NCBI RefSeq assembly: GCF_900447535.1
Contig: NZ_UFXX01000001.1
Span: 186,001-250,000 of the forward strand
Length of the DNA stretch: 64,000 bases
Direction of reading: 5' to 3'
Origin: Dermacoccus nishinomiyaensis
GTDB taxonomy: Bacteria; Actinomycetota; Actinomycetes; Actinomycetales; Dermatophilaceae
The position numbers were made by a program, and so were the translations under genes. Under the pieces are notes generated by a model that did no database searches, was not told the origin of the DNA, and saw nothing but the letters and a program-made list of their open reading frames with translations. How positions within the stretch are numbered: the stretch's first letter is position 1; each line of letters starts with the position of its first letter. This document shows, piece by piece, positions 1-9,448 of the stretch.

Positions 1-936
1 GCCGCGCTGCGCGAGGTGCTCGGCCCGTCGGCGCTGCAGAGCGGCTCGTACAACAAGCCCGGTTACCTGCGTCTCGACTTCGCGTGGAACTCGGCCCTGT
101 CGCCCGAGGCGCGCAGCGAGATCGAGGAGGTCTCCAACCTCGCCCTGCGTCGTGACCTACCCGTCGCCGCGCAGTACATGACGCTGCCCGAGGCAAAGGA
201 GTGGGGCGCGATCGCCCTGTTCGGCGAGACCTACGACGAGCAGGTGCGCGTCATCGAGATCGGCGGCCCCTGGTCGCGAGAGCTCTGTGGTGGCACGCAC
301 GTCGCGCACAGCTCGCAGATCGGTGCGCTCACGCTCACCGGCGAGTCGTCCGTCGGTTCGGGCGTGCGCCGTCTCGAGGCGTTCGTCGGGATCGACGCGA
401 TGCGCTACCTCGCGAAGGAGCGCGCCCTCGTCGCCGACCTCACGTCGATGACGAAGGCGCAGCCGGGTGAGCTCAAGGACAAGATCTCCGAGATGCTGAC
501 GCGCATCAAGGACGCCGAGCGCGAGCTCTCGCGCCTCAAGCAGCAGCAGATGGCCGCTGCGGCCGGCTCCCTCGTCGAGCAGGCGAAGGACGTCTTCGGG
601 GTGCGCTTCATCGGTCATCACGACGACGCGATAGACGCCGACGCGGCCCGGGCGATGGCGACGGACCTGCGCGCCAAGCTCGGCGACGCGACGCCGAGCG
701 TCGTCGCAGTCGGCGGCGTGAGCAAGGGCCGCCCCGTCATCGTCATCGCGACGAACGCGCCGGCACGCGAGTGGCGTGTCAAGGCCGGTGACCTCGTCAA
801 GGTCGCGGCCGGCGTGCTCGGTGGTGGTGGCGGCGGCAAGCCGGACCTCGCACAGGGTGGTGGCCAGGACGCCTCGAAGCTCGGCGCCGCGATCGCCGAG
901 GTCGAGCACACCGTCGGCCGCACGGTCACGAACTGA
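1..936 (+). CDS. alaS: Alanyl-tRNA synthetase, C-terminal part (5' end outside window)
   Basis: Charges tRNA-Ala in the cytoplasm; this part holds the editing and C-terminal regions. The frame is open from base 1, so the catalytic N-terminus lies upstream. The zinc-binding editing motif CGGTH is seen at about bases 283-300, followed by the HVAHSSQIG segment typical of AlaS. A coiled stretch (DKISEMLTRIKDAERELSRLKQQ region) and a C-terminal glycine-rich DHHA1 domain (GGGGGGKPDLAQGGG) follow, as in full-length AlaS. The stop is 15 bases before ruvX; alaS-ruvX-mltG-aro is a common actinobacterial order. Identification is firm; only the length is unknown. Confidence 0.97.
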   Translation, partial: AALREVLGPSALQSGSYNKPGYLRLDFAWNSALSPEARSEIEEVSNLALRRDLPVAAQYMTLPEAKEWGAIALFGETYDEQVRVIEIGGPWSRELCGGTHVAHSSQIGALTLTGESSVGSGVRRLEAFVGIDAMRYLAKERALVADLTSMTKAQPGELKDKISEMLTRIKDAERELSRLKQQQMAAAAGSLVEQAKDVFGVRFIGHHDDAIDADAARAMATDLRAKLGDATPSVVAVGGVSKGRPVIVIATNAPAREWRVKAGDLVKVAAGVLGGGGGGKPDLAQGGGQDASKLGAAIAEVEHTVGRTVTN

Positions 937-951
937 AGGTGCGGCTGGCTC

Positions 952-1467
952 GTGATGCGTGAGGGGATCAGGTTGGGCGTCGACGTCGGCACCGTGCGTG
1001 TCGGCGTCGCCGTCAGCGACCCTGACGGCATCATGGCGACGCCCGTCGAGACCCTCGCGCGCGCGAGCGCGAGCGACAAGGATGTGCAGCGCGTGGCCGA
1101 GCTCGCGGACGACGCTCGTGCCCTCGAGGTCGTCGTCGGCCTGCCCCTCAACATGAAGGGTGAGGACACCGCGTCGACACAGGCCGCTCGCGCCTGGGCC
1201 AACACGCTGAAGCGTCTTCGGCCCGCGCTTCGCGTCATTCTCGTCGATGAGCGTCTAACATCTGTGTCCGCGCACCAATCGCTCCACGCCAGTGGGGTGG
1301 CCGGGCGCAAGCACAGGCAGCACGTCGACCAGCAGGCCGCCGTGCTCATCCTGCAGGCCGCACTCGAGACCGAGCGTGGCACCGGAAGGCCGCCCGGCCT
1401 CGAGGTGGGGGGCCGCAAGCCCCGTGCGCGACGACGGACAAGCGAAGGTGACACCCACGATGCCTGA
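952..1467 (+). CDS. ruvX: RuvX/YqgF family putative Holliday junction resolvase / pre-16S rRNA nuclease
   Basis: RNase H-fold nuclease of the YqgF family, thought to act on Holliday junctions and/or in 16S rRNA 5' maturation. The N-terminal LGVDVGTVRVGVAVSD carries the first catalytic Asp, VDERLTSVSA the middle acidic site, and VDQQAAVLIL the last Asp. The 171 residues include a basic tail of about 25 residues beyond the usual domain. GTG at 952 and ATG at 955 are adjacent candidate starts. The 3' end overlaps the mltG start by 8 bases, suggesting coupled translation. Confidence 0.93.
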   Translation: MMREGIRLGVDVGTVRVGVAVSDPDGIMATPVETLARASASDKDVQRVAELADDARALEVVVGLPLNMKGEDTASTQAARAWANTLKRLRPALRVILVDERLTSVSAHQSLHASGVAGRKHRQHVDQQAAVLILQAALETERGTGRPPGLEVGGRKPRARRRTSEGDTHDA

Positions 1468-2725
1468 TTCTCCCCGCGAGCGTCTCTTCGGGAGCGGCAA
1501 CGACGAGGTCGACCCCAGCCAGAGCGTCCGTCGTGACGGCGAACGCAGCGCACCCACTCGGGCAGAGCTGCCACAGGCGCGACGGCTGCAGTCGCGACGC
1601 GAACATCGCGCCCGCGCTGATGCGCAACGCGAGGCCCAGGCTCTCCGCCCAGCCGGCGCCAGCGAGGTCGACTACAACCCGAACAAGCGCCGCGGTCTCG
1701 TGACCCTGGCGCTCGCGCTCGTCCTCGTCGTCGCCGCCGGATCCTTCGCGTGGCGCACCCTGGGGCTGAGCCTGCCGTCGTTCAGCAGCTCAGGGGGCGA
1801 CTACTCGGGCACGGGGGAGAACGAGACCGCCGAGGTCAAGATCAACAAGGGTGACGCGGGCAGCACGATCGGTTCAGCCCTCGTCGCGGCCGGGGTGACG
1901 AAGTCGACGTCGGCCTTCGTCGAGGCGATGGCGGCGTCACCGAACGTCAACCTGACGCCCGGCGTCTACAAACTCAGGAAGAAGCAGAGCGCCGATTCGG
2001 CGCTCTCCGCGCTGCAGGACCCGAAGAACCGCGTCGGCGGCGGCATCGTCATCCAAGAGGGCCTGTGGCAGAGCGAGATCTTCGCGAAGCTGTCGAAGGG
2101 CACCGGCCACCCCGTCAGTGAGTACGAGGCCGTGACGCCCGCGCAGCTCGGCCTGCCGAGCACGATGAACGGCAAGCTCGAGGGCTGGCTGTTCCCCTCG
2201 ACGTACGACTTCGACAAGTCGATGTCGGCGAAGCAGCAGCTGCAGACGATGGTGACGAACACCAAGGAGCAGATCAACTCGCTCAACATCCCGGCCGACC
2301 AGATCCAGAAGGTGCTGACGAAGGCCAGCATCGTGCAGGCCGAGTCGCCCAACGCGGCGAACGACGGCAAGGTGGCCCGCGTCATCGACAACCGCCTGTC
2401 GAGCGGGATGAAACTGCAGATGGACTCGAGCGTCCACTACGTCATCCACAAGCGCGGCACGGTGACGACGACCGACGCCGACCGCGCCAACCCGAGCCCG
2501 TACAACTCGTACGTGCACGCGGGTCTGCCGCCGACGCCGTACAACAGCCCCGGTCTCGACGCGATCAAGGCCGCCGCGAACCCGACGCCGGGCACGTGGA
2601 AGTACTTCGTCGCCGTCAACCTCGACACGGGCGAGACGCTGTTCGCGGACACCTACGACCAGCAGCTCGAGAACGAGAAGAAGTTCCGGGCCTGGTGCAA
2701 GGCGAACCCCGGACGCGGCTGCTGA
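1460..2725 (+). CDS. mltG: Endolytic murein transglycosylase MltG (YceG-like)
   Basis: Cleaves nascent peptidoglycan glycan strands at the outer face of the membrane. The 421-residue protein has an Arg-rich cytoplasmic N-terminus (about 75 residues), one transmembrane segment (LVTLALALVLVVAAGSFAW, about 80-98), a LysM-like region and the YceG domain with EGWLFPSTYDF and ASIVQAE, whose last Glu (about residue 295) matches the catalytic acid of the family. ATG 1460 is chosen because it gives the short basic N-terminus before the membrane segment; earlier in-frame codons lie inside ruvX. Its stop shares a base with the aroE start. Confidence 0.95.
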   Translation: MPDSPRERLFGSGNDEVDPSQSVRRDGERSAPTRAELPQARRLQSRREHRARADAQREAQALRPAGASEVDYNPNKRRGLVTLALALVLVVAAGSFAWRTLGLSLPSFSSSGGDYSGTGENETAEVKINKGDAGSTIGSALVAAGVTKSTSAFVEAMAASPNVNLTPGVYKLRKKQSADSALSALQDPKNRVGGGIVIQEGLWQSEIFAKLSKGTGHPVSEYEAVTPAQLGLPSTMNGKLEGWLFPSTYDFDKSMSAKQQLQTMVTNTKEQINSLNIPADQIQKVLTKASIVQAESPNAANDGKVARVIDNRLSSGMKLQMDSSVHYVIHKRGTVTTTDADRANPSPYNSYVHAGLPPTPYNSPGLDAIKAAANPTPGTWKYFVAVNLDTGETLFADTYDQQLENEKKFRAWCKANPGRGC

Positions 2726-3564
2726 TGCCCCGCGCACTCGTCGTCGGCTCGCCGATCGACCATTCGCTCTCGCCTACGCTGCACGAGGCGGGGTATCGAG
2801 CGGCGGGCCTGGACGACTGGTCGTACGCACGTGCCGAGGTCGTCGCTGATGAGGTGCGCGCATTCGTGGCCAGGCTCGACCACGATGTCGTCGGACTGTC
2901 GGTGACGATGCCGTGCAAGGAAGCGGCGTTGGCTGTGGCTGACGAGGCGTCGGCGCTCGCTGGTGACGTCGGCGCGGCCAACACGCTCGTGCGGCGTGAG
3001 GGTGGTTGGTTCGCCGACAACACCGACGTCCACGGCGTCGTCGAAGCCCTGCGCGCCGCCGGGTGCGCGGGTGGCCGGGGCGCCGTCGTCATCGGCTCGG
3101 GCGCGACGGCACGTTCCGTCGTCGCCGCTCTGTCGCGTCTCGGCGTGCGCGAGGTGATGTTTGTCGTGCGCGAGCAGGCGCGCCCCGAGACGCTGGCACT
3201 GGCGCGCTCGCTGGGCATGAGCACCCGCGTCGTGCGCGAGGACGACGAGGACGCGGCGTGGGCGGTCGGCATGGCGCTGCTCGTCGTCCAGACGTCCCCG
3301 GCCGGGGGCGCGGACGCCCTCGCTGCGCGCGTCGTCGACGCCCCGTCGTTGCGCATCGGCGCGGCCGGCGGGCCGTTCGTCCTCGACGTCGTCTACGCCG
3401 ACTGGCCGACGGCATTCGCCCGCACGATGAGTGCGCGCGGTGCGACCGTCGTCAGCGGCCTCGACATGCTCGTGCACCAGGCCGCGGCACAGTTCGAGCT
3501 GTTCACCGGCCACGCTGCCCCCATCGCGGACATGATGGAGGCCGGGCGCGCCGCCGTGAAATGA
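2725..3564 (+). CDS. aroE: Shikimate dehydrogenase
   Basis: NADP-dependent reduction of 3-dehydroshikimate to shikimate. The 279 residues start with the substrate-binding SPIDHSLSP (residues 9-17), contain the ADNTDVHG dinucleotide/substrate motif near residue 98 and a Rossmann glycine loop ([12 protein letters not shown]). ATG 2725 overlaps the mltG stop (TGATG), and the next gene aroC follows at once, so aroE is translated within the aroE-C-K-B cluster. The second AroE-like gene at the end of the window is a different subfamily. Confidence 0.95.
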   Translation: MPRALVVGSPIDHSLSPTLHEAGYRAAGLDDWSYARAEVVADEVRAFVARLDHDVVGLSVTMPCKEAALAVADEASALAGDVGAANTLVRREGGWFADNTDVHGVVEALRAAGCAGGRGAVVIGSGATARSVVAALSRLGVREVMFVVREQARPETLALARSLGMSTRVVREDDEDAAWAVGMALLVVQTSPAGGADALAARVVDAPSLRIGAAGGPFVLDVVYADWPTAFARTMSARGATVVSGLDMLVHQAAAQFELFTGHAAPIADMMEAGRAAVK

Positions 3565-3572
3565 TCGGCCGC

Positions 3573-4799
3573 ATGCTTCGTTGGTTGACCGCAGGTGAAT
3601 CGCACGGCCCGGCCCTCATGGGCGTCATCGAGGGGCTGCCCGCCGGCGTCGAGGTGACGTCGCAGAACATCTCCGACGCTCTCGCGCGCCGTCGCCTCGG
3701 CTACGGGCGCGGCGCCCGCATGAAGTTCGAGCAGGACGTCGTGACGTTCGTCGGCGGCCTGCGTCACGGCGTGACGCTCGGTTCGCCGCTCGCGCTGCAG
3801 ATCGGCAACAGCGAATGGCCGAAATGGGAGACCGTCATGTCGTCCGATCCGGTCGAGGCATCCGCGTACGAGGCGTCGAACGACGTCAACGCCGAGAAGG
3901 AGATCGCGCGCAACAAGCCGTTGACGCGCCCGCGCCCCGGCCACGCCGACCTCGTCGGCATGCAGAAGTACGGCTTCGCCGACGCCCGCCCCGTCCTCGA
4001 ACGCGCCTCCGCGCGCGAGACCGCGGCGCGCGTCGCCCTCGGTGAGGTCGCCGCGCGCTTCCTCGAGCAGGCCTACGGCATCCGGCTCGTCTCGCACACC
4101 GTCGCCGTCGGGACGGCCGCCGTCGCCGACGACTCACCGCTGCCGCACCCCGACGACGTCGCGGCCCTCGACGCCGACCCCGTGCGCACCCTCGACGCCG
4201 ACGGCTCGGCGCGCATGGTCGCCGAGATCGACGCGGCGAAGAAGGCGGGCGACACGCTCGGCGGCGTCGTCGAGGTCTGCGCCTACGGTCTGCCCCCGGG
4301 CCTCGGCTCGCACGTACATTGGGACCGCCGCCTCGACGCGCGCCTCGCCGCCGCGATGATGGGCATCCAGGCGATCAAGGGTGTCGAGATCGGTGACGGG
4401 TTCACGACGGCCGCGCGCCGCGGTTCGGCCGCTCACGACGAGATGGTGCGCGGTGTCGACGGCGTCATCCGTCGCCAGTCGAACCGTGCCGGTGGCACCG
4501 AGGGCGGCATGTCGACCGGTGACGTGCTGCGGGTGCGCGCCGCGATGAAGCCCATCTCGACGGTGCCGCGGGCGCTCGCGACCGTCGACGTCGCGACGGG
4601 TGAGGCCGCGACGGCGATCCACCAGCGTTCCGACGTCTGCGCCGTTCCGGCGGCTGGCGTCGTCGCGGAGGCGATGGTCGCGCTCGTACTCGCCGAGGCG
4701 TGCGTCGAGAAGTTCGGTGGAGACTCGGTCGCCGAGACGCGGCGCAACCTCGAGAGCTACCTCGCCAACATCCCCGATCTGCTCACGACGTGGGAGTGA
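3573..4799 (+). CDS. aroC: Chorismate synthase
   Basis: Converts EPSP to chorismate using reduced FMN; the product feeds the trp genes further along. The sequence begins [20 protein letters not shown], the normal N-terminus of the family, and has the [11 protein letters not shown] and [17 protein letters not shown] signatures. Length is 408 residues, as expected. An in-frame ATG at 3561 overlaps the aroE stop (ATGA) and would add four residues (MIGR); 3573 is preferred because homologues begin MLRW, but coupling through 3561 is possible. The stop overlaps aroK by 4 bases. Confidence 0.96.
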   Translation: MLRWLTAGESHGPALMGVIEGLPAGVEVTSQNISDALARRRLGYGRGARMKFEQDVVTFVGGLRHGVTLGSPLALQIGNSEWPKWETVMSSDPVEASAYEASNDVNAEKEIARNKPLTRPRPGHADLVGMQKYGFADARPVLERASARETAARVALGEVAARFLEQAYGIRLVSHTVAVGTAAVADDSPLPHPDDVAALDADPVRTLDADGSARMVAEIDAAKKAGDTLGGVVEVCAYGLPPGLGSHVHWDRRLDARLAAAMMGIQAIKGVEIGDGFTTAARRGSAAHDEMVRGVDGVIRRQSNRAGGTEGGMSTGDVLRVRAAMKPISTVPRALATVDVATGEAATAIHQRSDVCAVPAAGVVAEAMVALVLAEACVEKFGGDSVAETRRNLESYLANIPDLLTTWE

Positions 4800-5479
4800 G
4801 CGCGCCAGCGACGCCTGCGGCTGACGCCGAGCGCCACCACCCGCGTCCCCGCGCCGTGCTCGTCGGGCCGATGGCGTCCGGCAAGTCGTCCGTCGGGCGC
4901 TCCCTCGCGGCGCGCTGGGGCGTCGAACTGCGCGACAGCGACGCGCTCATCGTCGAACGCCTCGGCTGCTCGATCAGTGACTACTTCGCGACGCACGGCG
5001 AGGCCGCGTTCCGCGAGGTCGAGCGCGACGTCATCACCGAGCAGCTCGGCACATTCGACGGAGTCCTCGCGCTCGGTGGCGGGGCGGTGCTCGACGACTC
5101 GACGCGGGCGGCGCTGCGCGAGCACACCGTCGTCTACCTGACCGTCGACGAACGCAACGCCGGCTACCGCATCCGCGGCGACGTGACGCGCCCGATCCTC
5201 GCGAACGGTGGCATCGACACGTGGCGGCGCATCTTCGCCGAACGCCGACGGCTGTACGAGGAGGTCGCGACGGTCACCGTCGACACCTCGCGCGGGACGA
5301 CGGGTGCGTCGGCCACGCGCATCATCGAGGCGCTCGTCGCGGCCGAGCGCGAGACACCCGTCTCGACCGGTGGAAAGCGCCCGTTGCCGTCTTCGGTGGC
5401 GGCGACGATCGCGCGACGACGCATCCTCGGGGCCACACGAGGCGGCCGGACGCGCCGCGACGAAGGAGAGACGCCATGA
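4796..5479 (+). CDS. aroK: Shikimate kinase with basic C-terminal tail
   Basis: ATP-dependent phosphorylation of shikimate. Walker [10 protein letters not shown] is at residues 24-32, the shikimate-binding DSD follows (RDSDALIVE), and GGGAVLDD is the GGG substrate motif. The GTG start at 4796 overlaps the aroC stop as GTGA. The protein is 227 residues, about 45 longer than the usual kinase: after the domain (ending near IIEALVAAE) there is an Arg/Thr-rich, probably unstructured tail that runs up to the aroB start. ATGA overlap with aroB. Confidence 0.95.
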   Translation: MSAPATPAADAERHHPRPRAVLVGPMASGKSSVGRSLAARWGVELRDSDALIVERLGCSISDYFATHGEAAFREVERDVITEQLGTFDGVLALGGGAVLDDSTRAALREHTVVYLTVDERNAGYRIRGDVTRPILANGGIDTWRRIFAERRRLYEEVATVTVDTSRGTTGASATRIIEALVAAERETPVSTGGKRPLPSSVAATIARRRILGATRGGRTRRDEGETP

Positions 5480-6540
5480 GCATCATCAGTGTGGGAACCG
5501 CGTATGCCGTGCACATCGGCGAGGGGGTGCTGCAAGACCTCGCGGGCGCCGTCCCGGCCGGGGTGGCGCGGGCACTGATCGTCGAGCAGGCGGCGGTGAC
5601 GGCGATTGCCGACCGCGTCGAAGAAGCGCTGCGTGGCCGCGGCATCGACGTCGTGCGCGAGGTCGTGCCCGACGGCGAGGCTGCCAAGACGATCGAGGTG
5701 AGCGCACGCCTGTGGGGCGTCATGGCGCGAGCCGGCTTCACGCGCACCGACGTCGTCGTCGGCGTCGGCGGGGGAGCGGTGACCGACCTCGCCGGCTGGG
5801 TTGCCGCGTCGTGGCTGCGCGGCGTGGGCGTCATCCAGGTGCCGACGACGGTGCTCGCGATGGTCGACGCGGCGGTCGGCGGCAAGACCGGCATCAACAT
5901 CGCCGAGGGCAAGAACCTCGTCGGCGCGTTCCACGAGCCGCTCGCCGTGTTCGCCGACCTCGCCACGGTGCGGACGCTACCCGAACCCGACGTCGCGGCC
6001 GGGCTCGCAGAGGTCGTCAAGTGCGGTTTCATCCGCGACGAACGGATCCTCGAACTCGTCGAGGCCGACCCGGCTGCGTGCCTCGACGTGACGAGCCCGC
6101 AGCTCGTGGAACTCGTCGAGCGGGCCATCAGCGTCAAGGCCTCGGTCGTGGCGGCCGACCTCAAGGAATCGAACCTGCGCGAGATCCTCAACTACGGCCA
6201 CACATTCGCGCACGCCATCGAGCAGCTCGAGAACTACACCTGGCGACACGGTGACGCCGTCGCCGTCGGCTGCGTGTTCGCCGCCGAACTGGCCTTCGCG
6301 GCAGGCGTGCTCAGGCGCAACGATGTGGAGCGGCAGCGCGCCGTCATCACCTCGCTCGGGCTGCCGACGACGTACGCGGGCGGTGACTTCGACGAGATGC
6401 TCACCGTCATGGGGCGTGACAAGAAGACGCGCGGCACGACGCTGCGCTTCGTCGTCCTGCACGGCATCGGCGACGTCCACCGCCTCGAAGGCCCGACGCG
6501 CGAGCAGCTGCGTGCAGCCTTCGACGCGGTGACTGGCTGA
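5476..6540 (+). CDS. aroB: 3-dehydroquinate synthase
   Basis: NAD- and metal-dependent cyclisation of DAHP to 3-dehydroquinate, the second shikimate step. The 354-residue protein has the NAD-binding GVGGGAVTDLAGWVAA, the TTVLAMVDAAVGGKTGIN signature and metal-ligand segments AEVVKCGFI and NYGHTFAHAIE. ATG 5476 has a good ribosome-binding site (GAAGGAGAG, 10 bases upstream) and overlaps aroK. It is the last gene of the aro cluster; a hairpin follows directly. Confidence 0.97.
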   Translation: MSIISVGTAYAVHIGEGVLQDLAGAVPAGVARALIVEQAAVTAIADRVEEALRGRGIDVVREVVPDGEAAKTIEVSARLWGVMARAGFTRTDVVVGVGGGAVTDLAGWVAASWLRGVGVIQVPTTVLAMVDAAVGGKTGINIAEGKNLVGAFHEPLAVFADLATVRTLPEPDVAAGLAEVVKCGFIRDERILELVEADPAACLDVTSPQLVELVERAISVKASVVAADLKESNLREILNYGHTFAHAIEQLENYTWRHGDAVAVGCVFAAELAFAAGVLRRNDVERQRAVITSLGLPTTYAGGDFDEMLTVMGRDKKTRGTTLRFVVLHGIGDVHRLEGPTREQLRAAFDAVTG

Positions 6541-6560
6541 GACGCGCCGTTCAGCGCGTC
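6541..6560. terminator. Short inverted repeat between convergent aroB and the FMN glutamate-synthase-like gene
   Basis: GACGCGC (6541-6547) and GCGCGTC (6554-6560) form a perfect 7-bp stem with a 6-base loop. The loop contains the stop codon of the reverse-strand gene. Position between converging genes suggests a bidirectional terminator without a T-run, common in high-GC actinobacteria; this role is inferred. Confidence 0.5.
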
Positions 6561-8143
6561 GGCTGCTCCTTCTTCGCCGTCTCGCGGTCACCGGCGGCGG
6601 TGCCGGCGTTCTCGAAGTCGCCGGCGACCATGATGTCGGTGATCTCGCGCGCCAGTTCGTCGCCGAGGCGCCCCCAGTCGGGCTGGTAGCCGAAGACGTC
6701 GGCGAGGCCTGTGCCCTTGCGCATCCCGTCGAGCAATTCGACGTCGTCGGGCGTCAGCAGACCGGGGTGCGCGACGCCGACGGCGTCACTGATCTTCAGC
6801 AGGTCCTTGCGCAGCGCGACGAGGTAGTTCGCGAGGCGAACCTTCTTGAGCTCGGGGTCAAGGCCGTGCGCGAGCCACGCGTTCTGCGTCGCGACGCCCG
6901 TCGGGCAGGTGTCCTCGTGGCACTTCTGCGTCTGCAGGCAGCCGATCGACAGCATCGCCTCGCGCGCGACGTTGATCATGTCGGCCCCCATCGCGAACGC
7001 CTGCGCCGCCGTGATCGGCAGGCCGAGCTTGCCGGAGGCGATGAACACGACGTCGTCGGTGAGGCCGGCCTCCGCGAACAGGGCGTAGACGCGCGAGAAG
7101 CCGACGGCCCAGGGGAGCGCGACCGAGTCGGAGAACACGACGGGCGCCGCACCCGTGCCACCCTCGCCGCCGTCGATCGTCACGAAGTCGACTCCGCGGC
7201 GCGGGCCGTCGACGCTCGACATCGCTGCCGTCAGCTGCTGCCAGAAACCCATCTCGCCGACGGCCGACTTGATGCCCACGGGCAGGCCTGTGCGCTCGGC
7301 GATCGTCTCGACGAGGTCGAGCATCGAGTCGATGTCGTGGAACGCGGTGTGCCGTGACGGCGAGACGACGGTCTCGCCCTGCGGGACGCCGCGGATGTCG
7401 GCGATCTCCTTCGTCACCTTCGCGCCGGGCAGGACGCCGCCGAGGCCCGGTTTGGCGCCTTGGGAGAGCTTAATCTCGATGGCCCTGACGGGCGCCGACT
7501 CGACGACGGTGACGAGCTTGTCGAGGTCCAAGTGGCCGTCTTCGGCACGGCAGCCGAAGTAGCCGGTGCCGATCTGCAGGATGAGGTCGCCGCCGCTTCG
7601 GTGATAGGTGGACAACCCGCCCTCGCCGGTGTTGTGCATCGCCCCGGCGAGTGCGACGCCCTTGTTGAGCGCGGTGATCGCCGCGCCGGAGAGCGAGCCG
7701 AAGCTCATCGCGGAGACGTTGACGACCGAGCGCGGACGGAACGCCTTGGCGCGTCCGCGGGCGCCGCCGAGCACCTTCGCACAGGGGATGGCGTGGTCGT
7801 CGGTCTCCGCGGCATGCGACTGCGCGAACGTGCGGTGCTTGACGATCGGGTAGCCCTCGTTCCTCTCGAGGTCGTTGTCGGTGCCGAAGCCGACGTAGTT
7901 GTTGACGCCCTTGGCCGAGCGGTAGATCCAGGCGCGCTGGTCGCGGCTGAACGGGCGCTCCTCGTCGTTGCCGGCGACGATGTACTGCCGCATCTCGGGG
8001 CCGATCAGCTCGATCGCGTAGCGCGCGTGGCCGAGGACGGGGAAGTTGCGCAGCAGCGAGTGGTTCTTCTGCGTGAGGTCGTAGGCGGCGACACCGGCCG
8101 TGCCGAGTGCGGGCAGGGCGGCTACGAGGCGAGTCCACTTCAT
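6551..8143 (-). CDS. FMN-binding glutamate synthase family protein, membrane-anchored
   Basis: A 530-residue protein corresponding to the FMN/3Fe-4S synthase domain of GltB without the amidotransferase part. A hydrophobic N-terminus ([20 protein letters not shown]) suggests a membrane anchor. FMN-domain motifs [33 protein letters not shown] and [11 protein letters not shown] are present, and [15 protein letters not shown] gives the C-x5-C-x4-C ligand set for a 3Fe-4S cluster. The start at 8143 matches homologues; longer extensions are possible upstream. Members of this family are poorly characterised; true glutamate synthase activity is unproven, and the canonical gltBD pair lies elsewhere in this window. 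Confidence 0.85.
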   Translation of the reverse strand: MKWTRLVAALPALGTAGVAAYDLTQKNHSLLRNFPVLGHARYAIELIGPEMRQYIVAGNDEERPFSRDQRAWIYRSAKGVNNYVGFGTDNDLERNEGYPIVKHRTFAQSHAAETDDHAIPCAKVLGGARGRAKAFRPRSVVNVSAMSFGSLSGAAITALNKGVALAGAMHNTGEGGLSTYHRSGGDLILQIGTGYFGCRAEDGHLDLDKLVTVVESAPVRAIEIKLSQGAKPGLGGVLPGAKVTKEIADIRGVPQGETVVSPSRHTAFHDIDSMLDLVETIAERTGLPVGIKSAVGEMGFWQQLTAAMSSVDGPRRGVDFVTIDGGEGGTGAAPVVFSDSVALPWAVGFSRVYALFAEAGLTDDVVFIASGKLGLPITAAQAFAMGADMINVAREAMLSIGCLQTQKCHEDTCPTGVATQNAWLAHGLDPELKKVRLANYLVALRKDLLKISDAVGVAHPGLLTPDDVELLDGMRKGTGLADVFGYQPDWGRLGDELAREITDIMVAGDFENAGTAAGDRETAKKEQPTR

Positions 8144-8149
8144 GCGCCC

Positions 8150-8155
8150 AGTATG
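8150..8155 (-). promoter_or_regulatory. Possible -10 element for leaderless transcription of the FMN glutamate-synthase-like gene
   Basis: On the reverse strand CATACT lies six bases before the ATG at 8143. This spacing recurs at other genes here, so transcription would begin at or next to the start codon. Only one base deviates from TANNNT. Confidence 0.4.
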
Positions 8156-8224
8156 GCGAGGCTCGACGTGAAATGCATCACGCGCAGGTGTGGAACGTCG
8201 ATCGGGGGAGGTGCGCTCACACGA

Positions 8225-8230
8225 TAGACT
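8225..8230 (+). promoter_or_regulatory. Candidate -10 (TAGACT) of the efp-nusB transcript
   Basis: TAGACT fits the actinobacterial TANNNT consensus and lies in the divergent region between the reverse gene ending its promoter at 8155 and efp. Transcription from here would give a leader of roughly 130 bases before efp. No clear -35 is seen. Confidence 0.4.
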
Positions 8231-8367
8231 TGATGCTGATGCCCGTGCGCCTGCGCGGGCGATTGTTGACCGGCCGCGCGGATCACCGTCCGCAGCGGCA
8301 TCACCCGGGTGCGCGTTCACGGGGCCGACGAGCCCTGGCGCTGCCCGATGAACGAAGGCGGATCTCC

Positions 8368-8928
8368 ATGGCGAGCACGAACGACCTCAAGAACGGCATG
8401 GTTCTCAAGATCGACAACGGGCTGTGGTCCGTCGTCGAGTTCCAGCACGTCAAGCCCGGCAAGGGCCCGGCCTTCGTCCGCACGAAGCTCAAGAACGTCA
8501 TGAGCGGCAAGATCGTCGACAAGACGTTCAACGCCGGCGTCAAGGTCGAGACGGCCAACGTCGACCGCTCCGACATGCAGTACCTCTACAAGGACGGCGA
8601 CGACTACGTGTTCATGGACACGAAGACGTACGACCAGATCAACATCCCGGCCACCGCCGTCGGTGACGCCGCGAACTTCCTGCTCGAGAACCAAGAGGCG
8701 ATCGTCGCGCAGAACGACGGCACCGTCCTCTACGTCGAGCTGCCTGCGTCCGTCGTCCTGGAGATCACGCACACCGAGCCGGGCCTGCAGGGCGACCGCT
8801 CCACCGGTGGGACGAAGCCCGCGACGCTCGAGACGGGCGCCGAGATCCAGGTGCCGCTGTTCCTCGAGCAGGGCACGAAGGTCAAGGTCGACACGCGCGA
8901 CGGCTCCTACCTCGGCCGCGTCTCCTGA
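8368..8928 (+). CDS. efp: Elongation factor P, PGKGP-loop subfamily
   Basis: Binds stalled ribosomes and promotes peptide-bond formation at polyproline stretches. The 186 residues begin [18 protein letters not shown] and show the three beta-barrel domains of EF-P. The tip of domain I reads [12 protein letters not shown]: the symmetric PGKGP loop is the actinobacterial subfamily reported to work with an unmodified Lys, so EpmA/DHS-type modifying enzymes need not be expected. The ATG at 8368 is preceded by AAGGCGG. nusB follows after 3 bases. Confidence 0.96.
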   Translation: MASTNDLKNGMVLKIDNGLWSVVEFQHVKPGKGPAFVRTKLKNVMSGKIVDKTFNAGVKVETANVDRSDMQYLYKDGDDYVFMDTKTYDQINIPATAVGDAANFLLENQEAIVAQNDGTVLYVELPASVVLEITHTEPGLQGDRSTGGTKPATLETGAEIQVPLFLEQGTKVKVDTRDGSYLGRVS

Positions 8929-8931
8929 TCG

Positions 8932-9348
8932 ATGGGTGCTCGCACCAAGGCGCGCAAGCGCGCCCTCGACCTGTTGTTCGAAGCCGAGCAGCGTGACATC
9001 AACGCGAAGGACCTGCTCGACGAGCGCGTCCTCGCGCCCGTGACGCCGGCTCCGTTGCCGGAGTACACCGCGGTGCTCGTGCGCGGCGTCGTCGACCACT
9101 GGCGCACGATCAACGAAGCGCTCGAGACGTACGCACGCGGTTGGACGCTCGATCGCATGCCTGCCGTCGACCGCGCCCTGCTGCGCGTCGCGGCCTACGA
9201 GGTGCTCTACGTCGACGACGTGCCCGACGGCGTCGCCGTCTCCGAGGCCAAGAACCTCGCGACCGAGCTGTCGACCGACAACTCGCCGCAGTTCATCGGT
9301 GGTCTGCTGACCAAGCTGTCCGAAGTGAAGTCGAGCATCGTCGACTGA
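8932..9348 (+). CDS. nusB: Transcription antitermination protein NusB
   Basis: Binds boxA RNA with NusE (S10) in rRNA antitermination. The 138-residue all-helical protein begins MGARTKARKRALDLLFEAEQ and has the family segments RGVVDHWRTI and ALLRVAAYEVLY...VAVSEAKNLA. It follows efp with a 3-base gap (common efp-nusB pairing) and is closed by a strong hairpin at 9367-9410. Confidence 0.95.
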   Translation: MGARTKARKRALDLLFEAEQRDINAKDLLDERVLAPVTPAPLPEYTAVLVRGVVDHWRTINEALETYARGWTLDRMPAVDRALLRVAAYEVLYVDDVPDGVAVSEAKNLATELSTDNSPQFIGGLLTKLSEVKSSIVD

Positions 9349-9366
9349 CGGCCCCGTCCACCACTC

Positions 9367-9410
9367 ACATGACACGACCCACCCGTTCGCGCGGGTGGGT
9401 CGTGTCATGT
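9367..9410 (+). terminator. Strong hairpin terminator after nusB
   Basis: A perfect 18-bp inverted repeat (9367-9384 with 9393-9410) around an 8-base loop GTTCGCGC. There is no T-run, as often in high-GC actinobacteria. It lies 18 bases after the nusB stop and before the next promoter, which fits a terminator. Confidence 0.8.
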
Positions 9411-9436
9411 CGCTCGCGTGGGCCTGAGTGCCCCGA

Positions 9437-9442
9437 TATGCT
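9437..9442 (+). promoter_or_regulatory. -10 element TATGCT, leaderless start for the P-loop gene
   Basis: TATGCT is followed by exactly six bases and then ATG at 9449. Because the transcription start is normally about 7 bases after the -10, the mRNA would start at or next to the ATG. This supports 9449 over the in-frame GTG at 9428. Confidence 0.55.
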
Positions 9443-9448
9443 CGGATC

